DNA from: SIG469 sp964384255
Lineage (GTDB): Bacteria > Bacillota > Clostridia > Oscillospirales > Oscillospiraceae
DNA: 28,853 nucleotides
Direction of reading: 5' to 3'
Assembly: GCA_964384255.1 (NCBI GenBank)
Contig: CAYLKH010000024.1
Coordinates: 1-28,853 of the forward strand
Made by a program: the position numbers and the translations under genes. Positions 21,320-28,853 of the stretch are shown here, piece by piece; positions within the stretch are counted from its first letter, which is position 1; each line of letters begins with the position of its first letter. The notes below the pieces were generated by a model that was given only the letters and a program-made list of their open reading frames with translations, searched no databases and was not told where the DNA came from.

Positions 21320-22708
21320 CTATTTAACCGCTGCGACGGCTACTGCTACTCCATAGGCAGTCTCGCCTCTGGTGGCATAGCCTTTGGGGTCCAGGTCACC
21401 GGAAGCGTCCAGCTCCAATATACCCTTTTCCAGCACCCAGACCAGCGCGTCAACTGCCCACGAACCGGCTTCGTCAGCATCGGCAGCTGCCAGCTGACCG
21501 GAGGTTTCGGGGCTGCCGAAATAGCGATAAAGCAGCACCGCCAGCTGTTCCCGGGTCACGGGGTCGGTGGGGCGGAAGGTACCGTCATCATATCCGGTCA
21601 CAACACCGGTAGCCGCCCCCCAGTTAACGGCGGCTTCATACCACATTCCGGGTTCAACATCGATAAATTCGGCAGATGCGGCGCTTTCAACCGGCGCTAT
21701 GCGGGAAAGGACAGTGACAACCATGGCCCGGTTAAGGTTCTCGTCGGGGCCAAACTTCCCGTCGCCCACACCATTCATCAGGGCCAGGTCAGACACGGTC
21801 TTCACCGCTTCAAGATACTTCGAGCCTGCATCCACGTCGCTGTAAAGGTCACTGGCCAGAGCTTCAACGCCATCAAACAGGGCTATACCGGCATCGGTCA
21901 GCGCCGCTTCGATGGTTTCGGCAATGACCACGTGGCCGTTATAGTTGGGATGGGGGTCGTAGAAAAGCTCCTGCTTAGAGCTGTTCAAAACAGCTGAGCC
22001 ATAGGGCTTGAAGGCGGCAAACACGTCGGCCACTATAGCGCCGTTTTCGTTGGCAGCGGCATTGATTTGGGTGTTCAGCTTTTCAAAAACGGTGTCCAGC
22101 ATTGAATCATAGCCTTGCAGCAGCTGGGAACCCCGATAGGGATTATACACCGTCTGTATCACCACGGCGGCATCAGGATTTGCAGCCTTAATGGCGGCAA
22201 GGGTGGCGCTGACATTGGCGTAGACCTGCTGAGTAATAGCGTCGACACTGCCGATGACCGACATTATGGCAGGCAGGATGACCGACATATCACCCAGCTT
22301 AGCGGTGACCGCTGCGGCGCTGTCGCCCAGAAGCAGGGCCGCAACGTCAACATCGGGCATAACCGCCTGAAGCAGGGGATGGAGCAGATCGTTGCCGCCG
22401 ATGGAAACGGTTATAAGGTCGGCCTTTTGCACATCGGCCACCACTGTTTCCTGCTGCACCAGCTCCAGCAGCTGGCCGCTTTCCATACCGCTGACGGCGT
22501 AGTCTATAAGCTGGGCATCGCCGGTAAGCATGGAAACATAGTCGATATTGGATGTATCGGTGGCAGCGTCATAATCCCTGAGGCCGTAGCCCGAGGCTAT
22601 GCTGTCGCCAAAGGCGACATATACCTGCTGTTTCTCTGCCCCAAAGGCCGAAAGGGAAAGCATCATAGCCAGAGCAAGCACCAGCGAAACTATTCTTCTT
22701 TTCTTCAT
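21320..22708 (-). CDS. SGNH/GDSL hydrolase with C-terminal S-layer homology domains
   Basis: The 462-residue protein has a Sec signal peptide (MKKRRIVSLVLALAMMLSLS, cleaved near AFGA), then a GDSL lipase/esterase domain: block I FGDSIASGYG with catalytic S36, block III GGND at 104-107, and block V DPHPNYNGH with D251 and H253. From about residue 285 three S-layer homology repeats follow (starting YSDVDAGSKYLE, FIDVEPGMWYEA and the WAVDALVWVLEKGI repeat), which anchor it to the pyruvylated wall polymer. It would act outside the cell on esters or acylated glycans. Start is the ATG at 22708, 6 bases after AAAGGAAG; an upstream TTG lacks a site. A terminator stands only about 30 bases upstream, so it may depend on read-through from eno. 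Confidence 0.88.
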   Translation of the reverse strand: MKKRRIVSLVLALAMMLSLSAFGAEKQQVYVAFGDSIASGYGLRDYDAATDTSNIDYVSMLTGDAQLIDYAVSGMESGQLLELVQQETVVADVQKADLITVSIGGNDLLHPLLQAVMPDVDVAALLLGDSAAAVTAKLGDMSVILPAIMSVIGSVDAITQQVYANVSATLAAIKAANPDAAVVIQTVYNPYRGSQLLQGYDSMLDTVFEKLNTQINAAANENGAIVADVFAAFKPYGSAVLNSSKQELFYDPHPNYNGHVVIAETIEAALTDAGIALFDGVEALASDLYSDVDAGSKYLEAVKTVSDLALMNGVGDGKFGPDENLNRAMVVTVLSRIAPVESAASAEFIDVEPGMWYEAAVNWGAATGVVTGYDDGTFRPTDPVTREQLAVLLYRYFGSPETSGQLAAADADEAGSWAVDALVWVLEKGILELDASGDLDPKGYATRGETAYGVAVAVAAVK

Positions 22709-22738
22709 TACTATCTTCCTTTCCAATTGCGCTGATTT

Positions 22739-22777
22739 AAAAAAATGGCCTGTCGGGGTGTGAGTCTCGACAGGCCA
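22739..22777 (-). terminator. Intrinsic terminator of eno
   Basis: Minus strand TGGCCTGTCG (22777-22768) pairs with CGACAGGCCA (22755-22746) around a 12-base loop and is followed by a T run (22745-22739) of seven. A strong rho-independent terminator placed between the eno stop (22786) and the SGNH start. Confidence 0.85.
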
Positions 22778-22785
22778 ATATTAAA

Positions 22786-24072
22786 TTACTTCAGATTGAA
22801 GAAGCTGTCAAGTCCAAGGTACTGAGCGCTGGCGCCCAGTTCTTCCTCGATGCGGAGCAGCTGGTTATATTTGGCAACACGGTCAGTTCTGGAGGGCGCA
22901 CCGGTTTTGATCTGACCGGCATTGAGGGCAACGGACAGGTCGGCGATGGTGGTGTCCTCAGTCTCGCCGGAGCGATGGGAAACAACGGTGGTATATCCCG
23001 CCCGGTTAGCCATCTGGATAGCGTCCAGAGTTTCGGTCAGGGAGCCTATCTGGTTCAGCTTAATAAGCACGCTGTTGGCAACTCCCAGTTCAATACCGGT
23101 TTTGATGCGCTGAGTGTTGGTAACGAACAGGTCGTCGCCCACCAGCTGGATCTTGTCGCCCAGCTCGGCGGTGATGAGCTTCCAGCCCTCCCAGTCGTCC
23201 TCGGCCATGCCGTCTTCGATGGAGATGATAGGATATTTTTCGCAATAGCCCTTATACTGAGCCACCAGGTCGGCAGCAGACTTGACGGTACCGGCCTTGG
23301 GCAGATGGTACATACCGTCTTCCTTGAACCAGTCGGAGGAAGCAACGTCCAGAGCAATGCGGACCTTGCCGGTGTAACCGGCCTTGTCGATAGCCTTTAC
23401 AATAAGCTTCAGAGCATCCTCATCGTCGCTGAGGTCGGGAGCGAAGCCGCCCTCGTCGCCCACAGCGGTGGAGCCGCCTTCGGCAGAAATTACCTTTTTC
23501 AGGTTGTGGAAAACCTCAGCGCACATACGCAGAGCTTCGGCAAAGGATTCAGCGCCTACGGGCATGACCATGAATTCCTGAATGTCAACGTTGTTAGAGG
23601 CATGAGCGCCGCCGTTGAGGATATTCATCATGGGAACAGGCAGGGTCTTGGCGTTAACGCCGCCGATATAGTTATACAGGCTGACACCCAGAGCCTCGCA
23701 GGCTGCTCTGGCGCAGGCCAGAGAAACGGCCAGAATAGCGTTGGCGCCCAGGCGGGTCTTGTTGGGAGTTCCGTCCAGCTGGATCATAACGGCATCGATA
23801 GCCGCCTGGTCAAGCACGTTCATGCCTATAATGGCTTCGGCAATTTCGGAATTGACGTTCTCGACCGCTTTTTCAACGCCCTTGCCCATATAGGCTTCGC
23901 CGCCGTCCCGAAGTTCACAGGCTTCGTGGATACCGGTAGAAGCGCCGGAGGGGACCATAGCCCTGCCTGCGAATCCGCCGTCAAGGTAAACCTCAGCTTC
24001 AACGGTGGGGTTGCCACGGGAATCAAGCACCTGCCGTGCGTGTACGTCAATGATCTCGATAAAGTTTTTCAT
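22786..24072 (-). CDS. eno: Enolase
   Basis: The 428-residue protein matches enolase throughout: IIDVHARQVLDSRGNPTVE at the N-terminus, GANAILAVSLACARAACEAL, NVDIQEFMVMPVGA, GDEGGFAP, SIEDGMAEDDW, LVGDDLFVTN, LIKLNQIGSLTETL and SHRSGETEDTTIADL with catalytic Lys and acid residues in place. It converts 2-phosphoglycerate to phosphoenolpyruvate in the cytosol. The ATG at 24072 is chosen because GGAG lies 9 bases upstream and it gives the normal N-terminus; an ATG five codons earlier would include the site. It is downstream of pgk and tpiA but parted from tpiA by a repeat-filled gap of 234 bases. Confidence 0.98.
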   Translation of the reverse strand: MKNFIEIIDVHARQVLDSRGNPTVEAEVYLDGGFAGRAMVPSGASTGIHEACELRDGGEAYMGKGVEKAVENVNSEIAEAIIGMNVLDQAAIDAVMIQLDGTPNKTRLGANAILAVSLACARAACEALGVSLYNYIGGVNAKTLPVPMMNILNGGAHASNNVDIQEFMVMPVGAESFAEALRMCAEVFHNLKKVISAEGGSTAVGDEGGFAPDLSDDEDALKLIVKAIDKAGYTGKVRIALDVASSDWFKEDGMYHLPKAGTVKSAADLVAQYKGYCEKYPIISIEDGMAEDDWEGWKLITAELGDKIQLVGDDLFVTNTQRIKTGIELGVANSVLIKLNQIGSLTETLDAIQMANRAGYTTVVSHRSGETEDTTIADLSVALNAGQIKTGAPSRTDRVAKYNQLLRIEEELGASAQYLGLDSFFNLK

Positions 24073-24086
24073 TTTTAACATCTCCA

Positions 24087-24300
24087 TAGTTTATTAGGGG
24101 TTAGGATTTAGGGGTTAGGGGCTAGGGATGCGTATGGGATAGTTTTGCATATCAGGGTACTGAGAGGTCAGGGGGGCAGGGGTCAGGGGTTAGTGCTATG
24201 TGTGCCTGCGGCACGGAGCGAAATTATTAGAGCAGTATCTTAAAAGCGCACTCGCTTCCCTCTACGGACACTAATCCCTAAATCCTAATCCCTAACCCCT
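24087..24300. repeat. Modular intergenic repeat, copy B
   Basis: Copy B fills the 234-base gap between tpiA and eno. Its left arm (24096-24125) carries TTAGGGG words; the right arm (24271-24300) is CTAATCCC and CTAACCCC, near inverted. A second GGGGTCAGG group lies at about 24168-24190. A GTGCC-TGC-GGCAC hairpin sits at 24202-24214, followed by AAATTATTAG. It shares TAGTTTATTAGGGG (24087-24100) with copy C (26313-26326) and a GCGTATGGGA word (24130-24139) with copy A (in inverted form). It could form a long hairpin in the transcript between the two genes. Confidence 0.65.
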
Positions 24301-24306
24301 GTTATC

Positions 24307-25077
24307 TCACTGATTCGCCGCTTCGACTATGGCGGCGAATTTTTTGGCATCCAGTGATGCTCCGCCAATAAGGCCGCCGTCCACATCGGGCTGAGCCAGC
24401 AGCTCGGCCGCGTTTTTCTCGTTCATGGAGCCGCCGTATTGAATGGTCACCGACCGGGCGACCCTGGCTCCGTAAAGCTTGCGGATAACGGTGCGGATAT
24501 GCTCGCCCATGGCGTTGGCTTCCTCGGGGGTGGCCGTCAGGCCGGTGCCGATAGCCCAGATCGGCTCATAGGCGATTATAACTCTCCGCAGGCTGGTGGG
24601 TTCGACCCCCTGAAGGGCCAGCTTGACCTGAGCTGCAACAATTTCCTGCTCGACCCCGGCCTGACGCTGGGCCAGATCTTCACCCACGCAGATTATGGGC
24701 GACATTCCGCCCTCAAGCACGGCCCTGACCTTTTTGGAGACCTCTTCATCAGTCTCGCCAAAGTATTTTCTCCGCTCGCTGTGGCCGACTATAACATATT
24801 TGACACCCAGGCTTTTGAGCATCTGGACGGAGACTTCGCCGGTGTAGGCTCCGCTGGGTTCGTAAAACACGTTTTGCGCGCCTACGGATATGCGGCAATC
24901 CTTAAAGGCCTTCACAGCGGCGGCGATATCCACCGAGGGGACGCACACGACCACGTCGCACCAACGGACACGACCTACCAGAGATTTCATTTCCTCGGCG
25001 CAGGCTTTAGTCTCGTCCACGTCTTTGTTCATTTTCCAGTTGGCCGCGATCACCGTTTTGCGGTATTTTCTGTTCAT
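24307..25077 (-). CDS. tpiA: Triose-phosphate isomerase
   Basis: The 256-residue protein is a complete TIM barrel: NWKMNKD with the catalytic Lys near residue 15, VIVGHSERRKYFGE with the His, AYEPIWAIGTGLTA with the Glu, and the flexible loop, ending TIQYGGSMN and GLIGGASLDAKKF for phosphate binding. It interconverts glyceraldehyde-3-phosphate and dihydroxyacetone phosphate. GGGGAG lies 8 bases upstream of the ATG. It starts 15 bases after pgk and is surely co-transcribed with it; a gap and a repeat element separate it from eno. Confidence 0.98.
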   Translation of the reverse strand: MNRKYRKTVIAANWKMNKDVDETKACAEEMKSLVGRVRWCDVVVCVPSVDIAAAVKAFKDCRISVGAQNVFYEPSGAYTGEVSVQMLKSLGVKYVIVGHSERRKYFGETDEEVSKKVRAVLEGGMSPIICVGEDLAQRQAGVEQEIVAAQVKLALQGVEPTSLRRVIIAYEPIWAIGTGLTATPEEANAMGEHIRTVIRKLYGARVARSVTIQYGGSMNEKNAAELLAQPDVDGGLIGGASLDAKKFAAIVEAANQ

Positions 25078-25092
25078 GTCAATAACTCCCCT

Positions 25093-26289
25093 TTACATAT
25101 CCTTATCCATCAGGCATTCGATACCGGGCAGGCTGTGGCCCGCGAAGAAATCCAGGGACGCGCCACCGCCGGTGGACACATGGGATATTCTGTCGGCCAG
25201 ACCGAACTGCTCCACCGCGGCAGCGCTGTCGCCGCCGCCGATGATGGATATCCCGCTGCTGTTGGCAACAGCCTCGGCCACCTTGCGGGTACCGGCTTCA
25301 AAATTTGAAAATTCAAAAACGCCCATAGGTCCGTTCCATACGATAGTGCCGGCCTTTTCGATGACCTCGCAGAAGCGCTTGGTGGTGACGGGGCCGATAT
25401 CCAGACCCATCATGCCTTCGGGGATTTCGCCGTCGGTGCAGATGGCGGTTTTGGCGTCGTTAGAGAAGCTGTCGGCCACCACATTGTCCACAGGCAGGAA
25501 AATGCGGACGCCCAGCTCCATAGCCTTTTTCATCAGCTTGCGGCAGTAGACAACGCTGTCTTCTTCAAACAGGGAGTTGCCGATTTCTCCCCCAAGAGCT
25601 TTGGTAAAGGTATAGCTCATGCCGCCGCCAATTATAATATTGTCGACCTGATTAAGCAGATAATCGATAACGCCGATCTTGTCAGAAACCTTGGAGCCGC
25701 CCATAATAAGCAGGAAAGGATGGTTGGGATCGTCTCTGGCAGGGACCATAAGATCCAGCTCTTTTTTGATGAGCAGACCGGCCACGGAGGGCAGATATTT
25801 GGTGACCCCGGCGGTGGAACTGTGGGCCCGGTGGGACGAACCGAAGGCATCGTTGACGTAAATGTCGGCCATGGCGGCATAGCGCTTGGCAAGAGTATCG
25901 TCGTTCTTTGTCTCGCCGGGTTCAAAACGGACGTTCTCCAGCAGGACGATATCCCCGGGTTTCATGGTCGATACCATCAGCTGAGCGTCCACTCCAACAA
26001 CGTCGTGGGCAAGCCACACTGTCCGTCCCAGCAGCTCACGGAGCCGTTGAGCCACGACCTTGAGGGAATATTTTTCTTCATATCCGTTTTTTGGCCGCCC
26101 CATGTGGGAACAGAGGATAACGGCAGCACCGTGATCCAGCAGATAGTTGATGGTGGGCAGAGTTTTTACGATTCGGCCATCGTCGGTTATCTGACCATTC
26201 TCGTCGGTGGGAACGTTGAAGTCACAGCGCACAAGGACCTTTTTGCCTTCAACATCGATGTCGAGTATGGTCTTCTTGTTCAGGTTCAT
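25093..26289 (-). CDS. pgk: Phosphoglycerate kinase
   Basis: The 398-residue protein has the PGK hallmarks: KKVLVRCDFNVP near residues 16-27, SHMGRPKNG, FGSSHRAHSST, LLIMGGSKVSDKIGVI and GPMGVFEFSNFEAGT, and IIGGGDSAAAVEQ with the ATP-binding GGGDS. It transfers phosphate from 1,3-bisphosphoglycerate to ADP. Length is normal (about 395). The start MNLNKKTILDID fits the family; AAGGA lies 12 bases upstream, slightly far. It is the first gene of the pgk-tpiA pair; no gap or gpm gene is in the window. I see no clear promoter in the repeat-filled region before it. Confidence 0.98.
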   Translation of the reverse strand: MNLNKKTILDIDVEGKKVLVRCDFNVPTDENGQITDDGRIVKTLPTINYLLDHGAAVILCSHMGRPKNGYEEKYSLKVVAQRLRELLGRTVWLAHDVVGVDAQLMVSTMKPGDIVLLENVRFEPGETKNDDTLAKRYAAMADIYVNDAFGSSHRAHSSTAGVTKYLPSVAGLLIKKELDLMVPARDDPNHPFLLIMGGSKVSDKIGVIDYLLNQVDNIIIGGGMSYTFTKALGGEIGNSLFEEDSVVYCRKLMKKAMELGVRIFLPVDNVVADSFSNDAKTAICTDGEIPEGMMGLDIGPVTTKRFCEVIEKAGTIVWNGPMGVFEFSNFEAGTRKVAEAVANSSGISIIGGGDSAAAVEQFGLADRISHVSTGGGASLDFFAGHSLPGIECLMDKDM

Positions 26290-26312
26290 GTTGTTTCGCC
26301 ATCCTTATTGAT

Positions 26313-26530
26313 TAGTTTATTAGGGGACAAAGAGTAGTAATTCAGGGGTTAGTAATTTAGTGCGATGAGTGCCTGCGGCACGATTTGAATTATTAAAGTA
26401 GTTGGGTAGGGCGAATTGTCATTGCGAGGAGGCCAAAGGCCGACGTGGCAATCTCCACCGTTGCGCATGAGAGCAGTACCCCAAATGCGTACAAACTTTC
26501 CCTCACAGACATTACTGCCCCTTACCCCTG
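26313..26530. repeat. Modular intergenic repeat, copy C
   Basis: Copy C fills the 241-base gap between trmL and pgk. It starts TAGTTTATTAGGGG, has GGGGTTAG at 26345, a GTGCC-TGC-GGCAC hairpin (26369-26381), AATTATTAAAGTAGT (26387-26402), and an inner hairpin TTGTCATTGCGAGG to CGACGTGGCAATC (26417-26453) with GGCC-AAA-GGCC between. The word GAGCAGTACCCC (26472-26483) is close to the GCGCAGTACCCC words at the end of the window. Its right end is CCCCTTACCCC. No coding frame seen. Confidence 0.65.
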
Positions 26531-27013
26531 CTATTTAAAATATTCCGAGCAGCCGGACAGATGGGGAAAATCCAGCTGGCGCAGGGCTTCGTAAGTAACG
26601 ACAGCCACGGAATTGGCCAAGTTAAGGCTCCGGGCATCCTCACGCATGGGGATGCGCAGGCAGCGGTCGTACTTTTCCAGCAGCAGATCCTCGGGCAGGC
26701 CCCGGGTTTCTTTGCCAAACATCAGGTAACACCCGTCCTGAAACCGGGCCTGAGTATAGTCTCTTGGGGCCTTGGTGCTGAGCAGCCACAGGTCGGCATC
26801 GGGATTCTTATGGAAAAAATCGTCCATGTTTTCATAAACGGTTATATCCACCATGGGCCAGTAATCCAGCCCGGCTCGTTTGACCGCCCGGTCGCTGATA
26901 TCGAAGCCCAGGGGCCTGATAAGATGGAGCCTGCTTCTGGTGGCAGCGCAGGTCCGGGCAATGTTTCCGGTGTTGGCAGGTATCTCAGGCTCTGCCAGAA
27001 CGATATTTATCAA
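26531..27013 (-). CDS. trmL: tRNA (cytidine(34)-2'-O)-methyltransferase TrmL
   Basis: The 160-residue SPOUT protein starts INIVLAEPEIPANTGNIAR and carries LIRPLGFDI, a central YLMFGKETRGLP and the trefoil-knot segment RIPMREDARSLNLANSVAVV, the TrmL/YibK pattern. It methylates the wobble 2'-hydroxyl of tRNA-Leu isoacceptors. Start is TTG at 27013: an in-frame TGA lies only two codons upstream (CAT between), and there is no ATG before residue 50, so TTG is forced. AGAGGA lies about 10 bases upstream. The promoter TTGAAT/TACAAT puts the start just before this site. Length is normal (about 155). It is followed by a repeat-filled gap before pgk. Confidence 0.93.
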   Translation of the reverse strand: MINIVLAEPEIPANTGNIARTCAATRSRLHLIRPLGFDISDRAVKRAGLDYWPMVDITVYENMDDFFHKNPDADLWLLSTKAPRDYTQARFQDGCYLMFGKETRGLPEDLLLEKYDRCLRIPMREDARSLNLANSVAVVTYEALRQLDFPHLSGCSEYFK

Positions 27014-27034
27014 ATGTCACACATCCTCTGGAGT

Positions 27035-27063
27035 ATTGTAATGCCTTGAGGATAAAAATTCAA
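27035..27063 (-). promoter_or_regulatory. Promoter of trmL
   Basis: Minus strand TTGAAT (27063-27058), 17 bases, TACAAT (27040-27035). The start would fall near 27028, giving a leader of some 15 bases with the AGAGGA site at its front. Confidence 0.45.
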
Positions 27064-27119
27064 GATATTTATACAAAAACTTGCAATTTTCTGATTTTTC
27101 GCCGCCAAAAATCTGCCCG

Positions 27120-27153
27120 AAAGGTCAAACGTATCATACGTTTGTGACTTTTT
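27120..27153 (+). terminator. Terminator-like inverted repeat without cognate gene
   Basis: AAACGTAT (27127-27134) and ATACGTTT (27136-27143) are inverted, and AAAGGTC (27120-27126) can continue the stem with GACTTTT (27146-27152) after a two-base bulge. A T run follows on the plus strand. No plus-strand gene precedes it, so it may serve antisense transcripts, insulate the symporter promoter, or be a relic. Confidence 0.35.
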
Positions 27154-27199
27154 ATCCTGCTTCGGTCAGCAAAAAATATTGTGAAAAAATTATCTATTA

Positions 27200-27229
27200 T
27201 TGACACAAAACCTACCTGTAATATATAAT
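27200..27229 (+). promoter_or_regulatory. Strong promoter of the AGCS symporter gene
   Basis: TTGACA (27200-27205), 18 bases, TATAAT (27224-27229): both hexamers perfect. Predicted start near 27236 with a 55-base leader and GGAGG 10 bases before the ATG. Confidence 0.8.
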
Positions 27230-27290
27230 CATTTTATCAAAAATACCCAATGCAAGCAATTATTATGAAGAGAATGGAGGAAATTAATTA

Positions 27291-28700
27291 ATGGAAATGA
27301 TTGCAAGTATTAACAGTGCCATTAACGGCGTAGTCTGGGGTCTTCCCATGATGGCTCTTATCCTTGGCACCGGCGTCTACCTGTCCATCCGCTGCGGCTT
27401 CATCCAGTTCACCAAATTCGGCCACATCATGAAGAACACCGCCGGCAAAGCCTTCCAGAAGGGCGAAACCACCGAAGGCGCTGTATCCCCCTTCAAGGCC
27501 ATGTGTACCGCCCTGGCCGCATCCATCGGTACCGGCAACATCGCCGGTGTTTCCGGCGCTATCGCCATCGGCGGCCCCGGCGCTGTTTTCTGGATGTGGA
27601 TGTCTGCCCTGCTGGGTATGTGCACCAAGTTCTCCGAAGTTACCCTGGCCGTTAAGTTCCGCGAAAAGAACGCCAACGGCGACTGGGTCGGCGGACCTAT
27701 GTACTACATCACTAACGGTCTTGGCAAAAACTGGAAATGGCTGGCCTGCATCTTTGCAGCATTTGGCGCTCTTGCCGCTTTCGGTATCGGCAACATGACC
27801 CAGATGAACACCATCTGCTCCACCATCAACACCGCTATCGAAGGCTTTAACCCCAACTTCGCCGGTCAGAACACCGTCGTCTGGGTCGTCGGCATCGTTG
27901 CCGCTCTGCTGGCCTTCACCGTTTATATCGGCGGCATCACCCGTATCGGCGACGTTTGCGCTCTGCTGGTCCCCGTTATGGCTATTGTCTATATCATCGC
28001 TGCCATCGCGGTTATCATCCTGAACCGCGACGAAGTTCCCCGTGCTTTCGGCGCTATCTTCGCTGGCGCTTTCAGCCCCTCTTCCGTCGCCGGTGGTCTT
28101 GCCGGTGTAGGCATCAAAACTGCTGTCTCCAAGGGCGTTGGCCGCGGCATCTTCTCCAACGAGGCCGGCCTCGGTTCCGCTCCTATCGCCCACGCTGCTG
28201 CTGACGTCGATCATCCTGTTAAGCAGGGTATCTACGGCGTGTTCGAAGTCTTCATGGACACCATCGTTGTCTGCACCATGACCGCTCTGGTCGTTCTGCT
28301 GGGCGTTGGCGTTGACAATATCGAATTCGGTAATGATATCGGCGCTAACCTGACTATCCATGGCTTCCAGGCCGTATTCGGCACCACCATCCCCGGCGTT
28401 ATCGTCGCTATCTGCCTGACCCTGTTCGCCTTCTCCACCGTACTTACCTGGGGTCTTTATGGCACCCGCTGCTGCGAATACCTGTTCGGCTTCCAGGCCG
28501 GCAGAGTATACCAGATGCTGTTCTGCATCGTTGTCGTATTCGGCGGCGTATTCGAGCTGGAGCTGGTTTGGGCCATTGCCGATACCCTCAACGGTCTGAT
28601 GGCTATCCCCAACCTCATCGGCGTTCTTGCACTGAGTCCTGTTGTTATCAAGCTCTGCAAGGAATATAAGGAAATGATAAAATCTCCCGTTAAAAAATAA
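27291..28700 (+). CDS. AGCS-family sodium/alanine(glycine) symporter
   Basis: The 469-residue integral membrane protein has the alanine/glycine:cation symporter pattern: GVYLSIRCGFIQF near the N-terminus, GTGNIAGVSGAIAIGGPG near 80-97 then FWMWMSALLGMCTKFSEV, and SNEAGLGSAPIAHAAA in the middle, with about ten hydrophobic segments; the end carries a short basic tail (KSPVKK). It imports alanine or glycine with sodium (or proton). Length is typical. It is a single gene with its own consensus promoter and terminator. Codon choice is strongly biased to C-ending codons, so it is probably highly expressed, which fits an amino-acid-using anaerobe. Confidence 0.95.
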   Translation: MEMIASINSAINGVVWGLPMMALILGTGVYLSIRCGFIQFTKFGHIMKNTAGKAFQKGETTEGAVSPFKAMCTALAASIGTGNIAGVSGAIAIGGPGAVFWMWMSALLGMCTKFSEVTLAVKFREKNANGDWVGGPMYYITNGLGKNWKWLACIFAAFGALAAFGIGNMTQMNTICSTINTAIEGFNPNFAGQNTVVWVVGIVAALLAFTVYIGGITRIGDVCALLVPVMAIVYIIAAIAVIILNRDEVPRAFGAIFAGAFSPSSVAGGLAGVGIKTAVSKGVGRGIFSNEAGLGSAPIAHAAADVDHPVKQGIYGVFEVFMDTIVVCTMTALVVLLGVGVDNIEFGNDIGANLTIHGFQAVFGTTIPGVIVAICLTLFAFSTVLTWGLYGTRCCEYLFGFQAGRVYQMLFCIVVVFGGVFELELVWAIADTLNGLMAIPNLIGVLALSPVVIKLCKEYKEMIKSPVKK

Positions 28701-28714
28701 TTAAGCATTGGGAA

Positions 28715-28746
28715 CCCCCGCGGCCGGTTGGCCGCGGGGGTTTTTT
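28715..28746 (+). terminator. Intrinsic terminator of the symporter gene
   Basis: CCCCCGCGGCC (28715-28725) and GGCCGCGGGGG (28730-28740) form 11 pairs around GGTT, followed by six T (28741-28746). A textbook rho-independent terminator, 15 bases after the stop. Confidence 0.95.
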
Positions 28747-28756
28747 CGTTTGCCCG

Positions 28757-28853
28757 ACAGGGAAGAGGGCAGATAGTATTGGTTAGGGACGCACCCCGCC
28801 TGTCATTGCGAGGAGCGCAGTACCCCCTGTCATTGCGAGGAGCGCAGTACCCC
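28757..28853. repeat. Modular intergenic repeat, copy D (cut by the window end)
   Basis: After the terminator come GAGGGCAGATAG, GGTTAGGGACGCACCCC, then a tandem pair of a 27-base unit TGTCATTGCGAGGAGCGCAG + TACCCCC (28801-28827, then 28828-28853 cut). The words match copies A and C. More units may lie beyond the edge. Confidence 0.6.

Noticed and set aside
24096..24125. Telomere-like TTAGGGG words
   Set aside because: They are short, irregular and paired with an inverted arm inside a bacterial intergenic repeat; there is no chromosome-end context.
28801..28853. Tandem 27-base units that could be read as a CRISPR array start
   Set aside because: The units abut without unique spacers and match intergenic repeat words elsewhere in the window; no cas gene is present.

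Overview
The window looks like chromosomal DNA from a Gram-positive, probably spore-forming anaerobe of the class Clostridia (Oscillospirales-like is my guess). The grounds are strong GGAGG-type ribosome binding sites, clear sigma-A promoters, a DUF1836 protein, an SLH-anchored surface hydrolase, a SpoIIQ-like M23 peptidase, an AGCS amino-acid symporter and several soluble flavin reductases of anaerobic type. Genus cannot be fixed from the sequence. No rRNA, tRNA, CRISPR array or intact insertion sequence was seen.

Layout. (1) 1-2262, plus strand: the end of a phage-type PBECR nuclease gene; then an apparently autonomous small RNA gene (promoter 363-391, folded core 409-504, terminator 516-540); then an operon of a DUF1836 protein, an XRE regulator and a HAD phosphatase. 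(2) 2379-6281, minus strand: yifB/comM, an unknown two-helix membrane protein and thiI, read from a promoter whose spacer is a perfect palindrome. (3) 6383-11179, minus strand: an Mrp-type Fe-S ATPase, a radical SAM protein, an alpha/beta hydrolase and a flavocytochrome-c-like FAD reductase with a 68-residue Gly/Pro insert. (4) 11382-11685: a palindrome-rich, MITE-like element, followed by a parvulin-like lipoprotein gene. (5) 12868-20469: a LysR regulator divergent from an old-yellow-enzyme/dienoyl-CoA-reductase-type Fe-S flavoprotein; then DUF1643, a beta-helix-like protein with a Met-Pro-Gly-Gly N-terminus, a second FAD reductase and a 73-residue membrane protein. (6) 20526-27013, minus strand: trmL, pgk, tpiA, eno, an SGNH hydrolase with SLH domains and an M23 peptidase. 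(7) 27291-28700, plus strand: an AGCS sodium/alanine symporter.

How the parts may work together. Three soluble flavoproteins of C=C-reducing families lie within 14 kb, two in one regulated block with a LysR protein. This suggests reduction of unsaturated organic acids, steroids or phenolics as electron sinks. That is inference; the substrates are unknown. pgk-tpiA-eno is a compact lower-glycolysis cluster, and eno, the SGNH gene and the M23 gene are separated by terminator-like hairpins that probably step down expression.

The points most worth a second look are the unassigned kissing-loop small RNA beside the PBECR nuclease, the modular intergenic repeat family (four copies, one cut by the window end), the Gly/Pro-rich inserts shared by a flavoenzyme and a beta-helix protein, the altered active site of the old-yellow-enzyme homologue, and two regulatory hairpins or operators.
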